This document shows positions 61,101 through 64,000 of a stretch of 64,000 nt of DNA, one piece after another. Made by a program: the position numbers and the translations under genes. The first letter of the stretch is position 1; each line of letters starts with the position of its first letter. Source of the stretch: Panagrolaimus kolymaensis (Eukaryota > Nematoda > Chromadorea > Rhabditida > Panagrolaimidae); contig JAJQJQ010000071.1 of NCBI GenBank assembly GCA_028622995.1, forward strand, positions 248,001 through 312,000, given 5' to 3'. Below the pieces are notes generated by a model that saw only the letters and a list, made by a program, of their open reading frames with translations, was not told where the DNA came from and did not search any database.

Positions 61101-64000
61101 ATTTTCTTTTGCTTGAGAAAAGAAAAAAAGTATGTAAACAAAATTCTTTCTTTTCTTTTGTTTTCCTTTTTAAGAAATTTTTACAAAAAAAAGAAAAAGA
61201 AAAAAAGGTTTTGGTAGCTTTTTTAGAAATAATAAAGAAAAATGAGAATATAATGAATAATGAGTTTCATTAATTTTATGTGTGTTGTAGTAGGTATATT
61301 ATTTAGTTTGAAAATCAGCTGGTTTGTGTGAAAGTCAAACTGGACTATTTCGAGGTCATTCAAATGCGGAAGAGCCAAATAAGAGCCAATGGCCTTGAAG
61401 TATCAGGGGAAAATGGCAAACCTGTTTTTTCTTGCTGAGACACTAATATAAAAATCTCATGCTAAGGTATTTCATAATGTCCAATAAAATATATTTAAAT
61501 TATTCTCTTTAAAAATTTGTAACAAAAAAATTATTAATTTTCTTTTTGCTTTTTTCCCTTCGAGATAAATTTTTTTGACCATTTTATTGTATTTGATAAA
61601 TTCCAAAAATGATGTTATTATCATCGGACCCTTTTTTTAATTAACATTTTACAAATGAAAAAAAAATTCAACTTAGAAATTACAAATAGCACCATCACTT
61701 TTTGATTCCCTATAGAAGTAACAATAAAACATTAACACCTAACACCCTCAACTTTGCCGCCAATTAAAATTAAATATAAAAAAAAATTTTTAAATGTCTC
61801 ACATTTGAAACTTTTCCATTAACCCCCGGGAGATTTTTTTTCTTCTTCTAAAAATGTTAATGAAGCACAAATTTTTACCAATTTTTCATATAATTTTTAT
61901 TGTGCAGTAAAAGATTTTGCTTATTACTACAAAAAAAAAAAGAAAAAGTAACAAAGCAGTAAAAAAAATATTTGAAAGGTTGTTGTAATAATCATTTTTA
62001 TAACATTTATAAAAAGTGTGATTTAACACTTATTTGACCTTCCATTGTTTGCTTCTAAAATGAAAAAAAAAACTAAAAATTAATCATAAATTAAAAATTT
62101 TTAGTTTGATTCCCTTGAACTTTTATTGTAGCATTCTTTTTTGTAATCAAAAAACTCCAAAAGAAATATATTTTCGTCGCAGAAATTATTTTGGAGATAT
62201 GTGTTTCCAAAATATATTCCTTCCCTCGAAAATGCAATTTTTACTTTCCTTTTTATTAAAATTAAAAAAGTTTTAGCAATCACGAAATTTTTTTAAACTT
62301 TGCCCTTTTCTTTTGTTTAAAACAAAACTTAATTAGATCAATCAAAAAAATCAAAGAAATGACAATACATAGTCTGGAAAATTTTGCAAAAAAATAAACT
62401 TTTTATTATCAAATTTGTAAAAATAAAATTTTTTCTTGAGAAATACTCTTTCCTTTTTTATTTTTGAAAATATTAGAGGAAATAAAAAAAACACGTTTTT
62501 GAAATAATTTTTATTAAAACTGATTAATATTTTATTATTCGTCCATCCAAGCAAGCCCGAAATGAAGAAATTTCTTTTTATGTGATATGGCTTTACAACA
62601 GCTGGAGAGGTTGATTCACGCTGGTTTCATGGATGATTGAAATCAACAATTTTTCTGAGAAATAAAAAAAAGTTTGATATCTGCAAAATATAATTGTTGA
62701 GTAATTGAAAAAATTTCGATATTGTTTTTTTTGGATTACTCATACTGTTCAAAAATCCCAAAAAAAATAGTCATCACAAACATTGGATGTTTTTATGATT
62801 TTTTCTGATTCTTCTTTTGAAGATGGTCATTCGCTGTTGGTATTCATTGACCAAAGAGAGTCACCAAATCTAGGCAATTATCAACCTTTAGTCTCTAAAA
62901 TAAGAGAGATTATTTTTGAACCTTTAAAAAAATATTTCCTGAAAGTAACTTAAACGCTGCAGTTTTCGGGAAAAAAAATATATGTTTTTATTTATCATAT
63001 CTCTATCTCATTTCACTTTCTCAAAAATAAAAAATGTTCAAATTAATCCCTCGAAAAAGGAAGTATTTTTTCCAACAAGAAAAAAAAATTTCCTGGTTTT
63101 ATTTATTTTTTTATGATTTAATTTACTAACAGTTTTTTAATTCTTCTTGGGGTTTACCAAATTGCTTCCATTTTTTTTATTTGGCCTTCTCCGCTTCCTT
63201 CCAACGAATAATTTTGTTTTTTTTTGAGTATAACTTTTTTTTCTACAAAGATTTTATCTATCATAGTTTTGGTTTGGTTTACGCATTTTTTTTCTTTAAA
63301 AAAGAAATTAAAAAAATTTTTTCAAGAAAAAAAGACGCTATCAATGTCTTAGGTTTTGTTTATTGAAAGTCATCAAAGTGTTTAACGAATCGCAAAAAAA
63401 GATCAAATGGACACTATTTTACGCAAGTTAGTTAGTTTATTAACAAATAATTTGTGAAAGAAAAGTGTCATAGTTATTTTTATGCGCGATTAAAAGAAAC
63501 TTTTTATCATCGTCAACAAAAAATAATAACACTGTTTTTGAACCATGTGGCCGAGCACTCATACTTGGTTGGTCTCTTATGGGAAGCGATGATTAATTCA
63601 ATTAAAGTGCTACCCGGAAACCTAATGTAGCATTCTTTCTAGGCTACAATAATTTGAAACAAAAAAGAAACAAAGAACCAGCTAAAAAAAATTTATGTAT
63701 GCAAAAAATCATCCTTTTTTTGGAGGTTAAAATTTTTGCCCTGAAACCTCCGATGATTTATATTTGCCATGTGAAAGGTCTCATAACAATAAAGGGCAAT
63801 TTTAAAAAAGTTCGTCTTTAATCAATGTGCTCTTTCTTTCCATAGACTCTCGTTCCCATAAAAAAAACGATCTCAAGACACAAATTAAAAAATAATAATT
63901 AAGAAACTCACAAAAAATACAATTTCTCAACTTTAAAGTTTAAATTTTTCATTTACACAAAAACACATGCTGCTATTCAGAATATTAAGGTAATTAAAAA
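58121..64000. other. Gene-poor A/T-rich region to the window end
   Basis: No credible exon chain. GC-richer patches at about 61330-61440, 62580-62640, 62815-62880 and 63535-63650 might be isolated exons of a gene with long introns or old repeat fragments, but none has clear splice signals at both sides. No RNA gene is recognised. Confidence 0.3.

Overview
The window is a very AT-rich piece of nuclear DNA from an animal, most likely an invertebrate. The conserved genes are split by very short GT-AG introns: 24 introns could be placed, 47 to 126 nt long, and 21 of them end in TAG after a T-run. Short introns, short 3' UTRs and the gene set suggest a nematode or another small-genome invertebrate. 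The species cannot be fixed from the sequence. Nothing bacterial, viral or organellar is visible.

The left part (1-11.6 kb) is gene-dense and all genes are on the plus strand. It holds the last exon of an unknown gene (20-243), a 16-exon UBR1/UBR2-type N-degron E3 ubiquitin ligase (1843-9335), the small subunit of serine palmitoyltransferase (10424-10686) and the autophagy ubiquitin-like protein ATG12 (10927-11328).

The middle part (11.7-45 kb) is built from interleaved duplications. IR1 is a 2,866-bp inverted repeat with no net length difference between arms (11686-14551 and 32265-35130). Each arm ends on one side in a MITE with 238-bp terminal inverted repeats and on the other in a GC-rich hairpin. 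IR2 is older, longer and diverged (about 17.2-23.5 kb against 36.7-45.0 kb, inverted). It carries a decayed gene in both arms and an unusually conserved 0.5-kb block. Direct repeats (14.7-16.3 kb against 23.8-25.2 kb and 29.9-30.2 kb) lie around ORC5. Single-copy genes sit in the IR1 interval: ORC5 (25742-27258, minus) and a two-domain TPR co-chaperone-like protein (30805-31856, plus). An orphan terminal exon lies at 25287-25465.

The right part (45-64 kb) has almost no genes. It contains low-complexity A/T sequence, one possible decayed coding stretch (47.2-47.6 kb), a perfect 20-bp palindrome and a foldback element (57612-58120) that encloses a tRNA-like sequence and a possible gene 3' end.

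The recognised genes are unrelated housekeeping functions: proteolysis, sphingolipid synthesis, autophagy, DNA replication and co-chaperone work. They do not form a pathway. The unusual content of the window is its duplication and foldback architecture.
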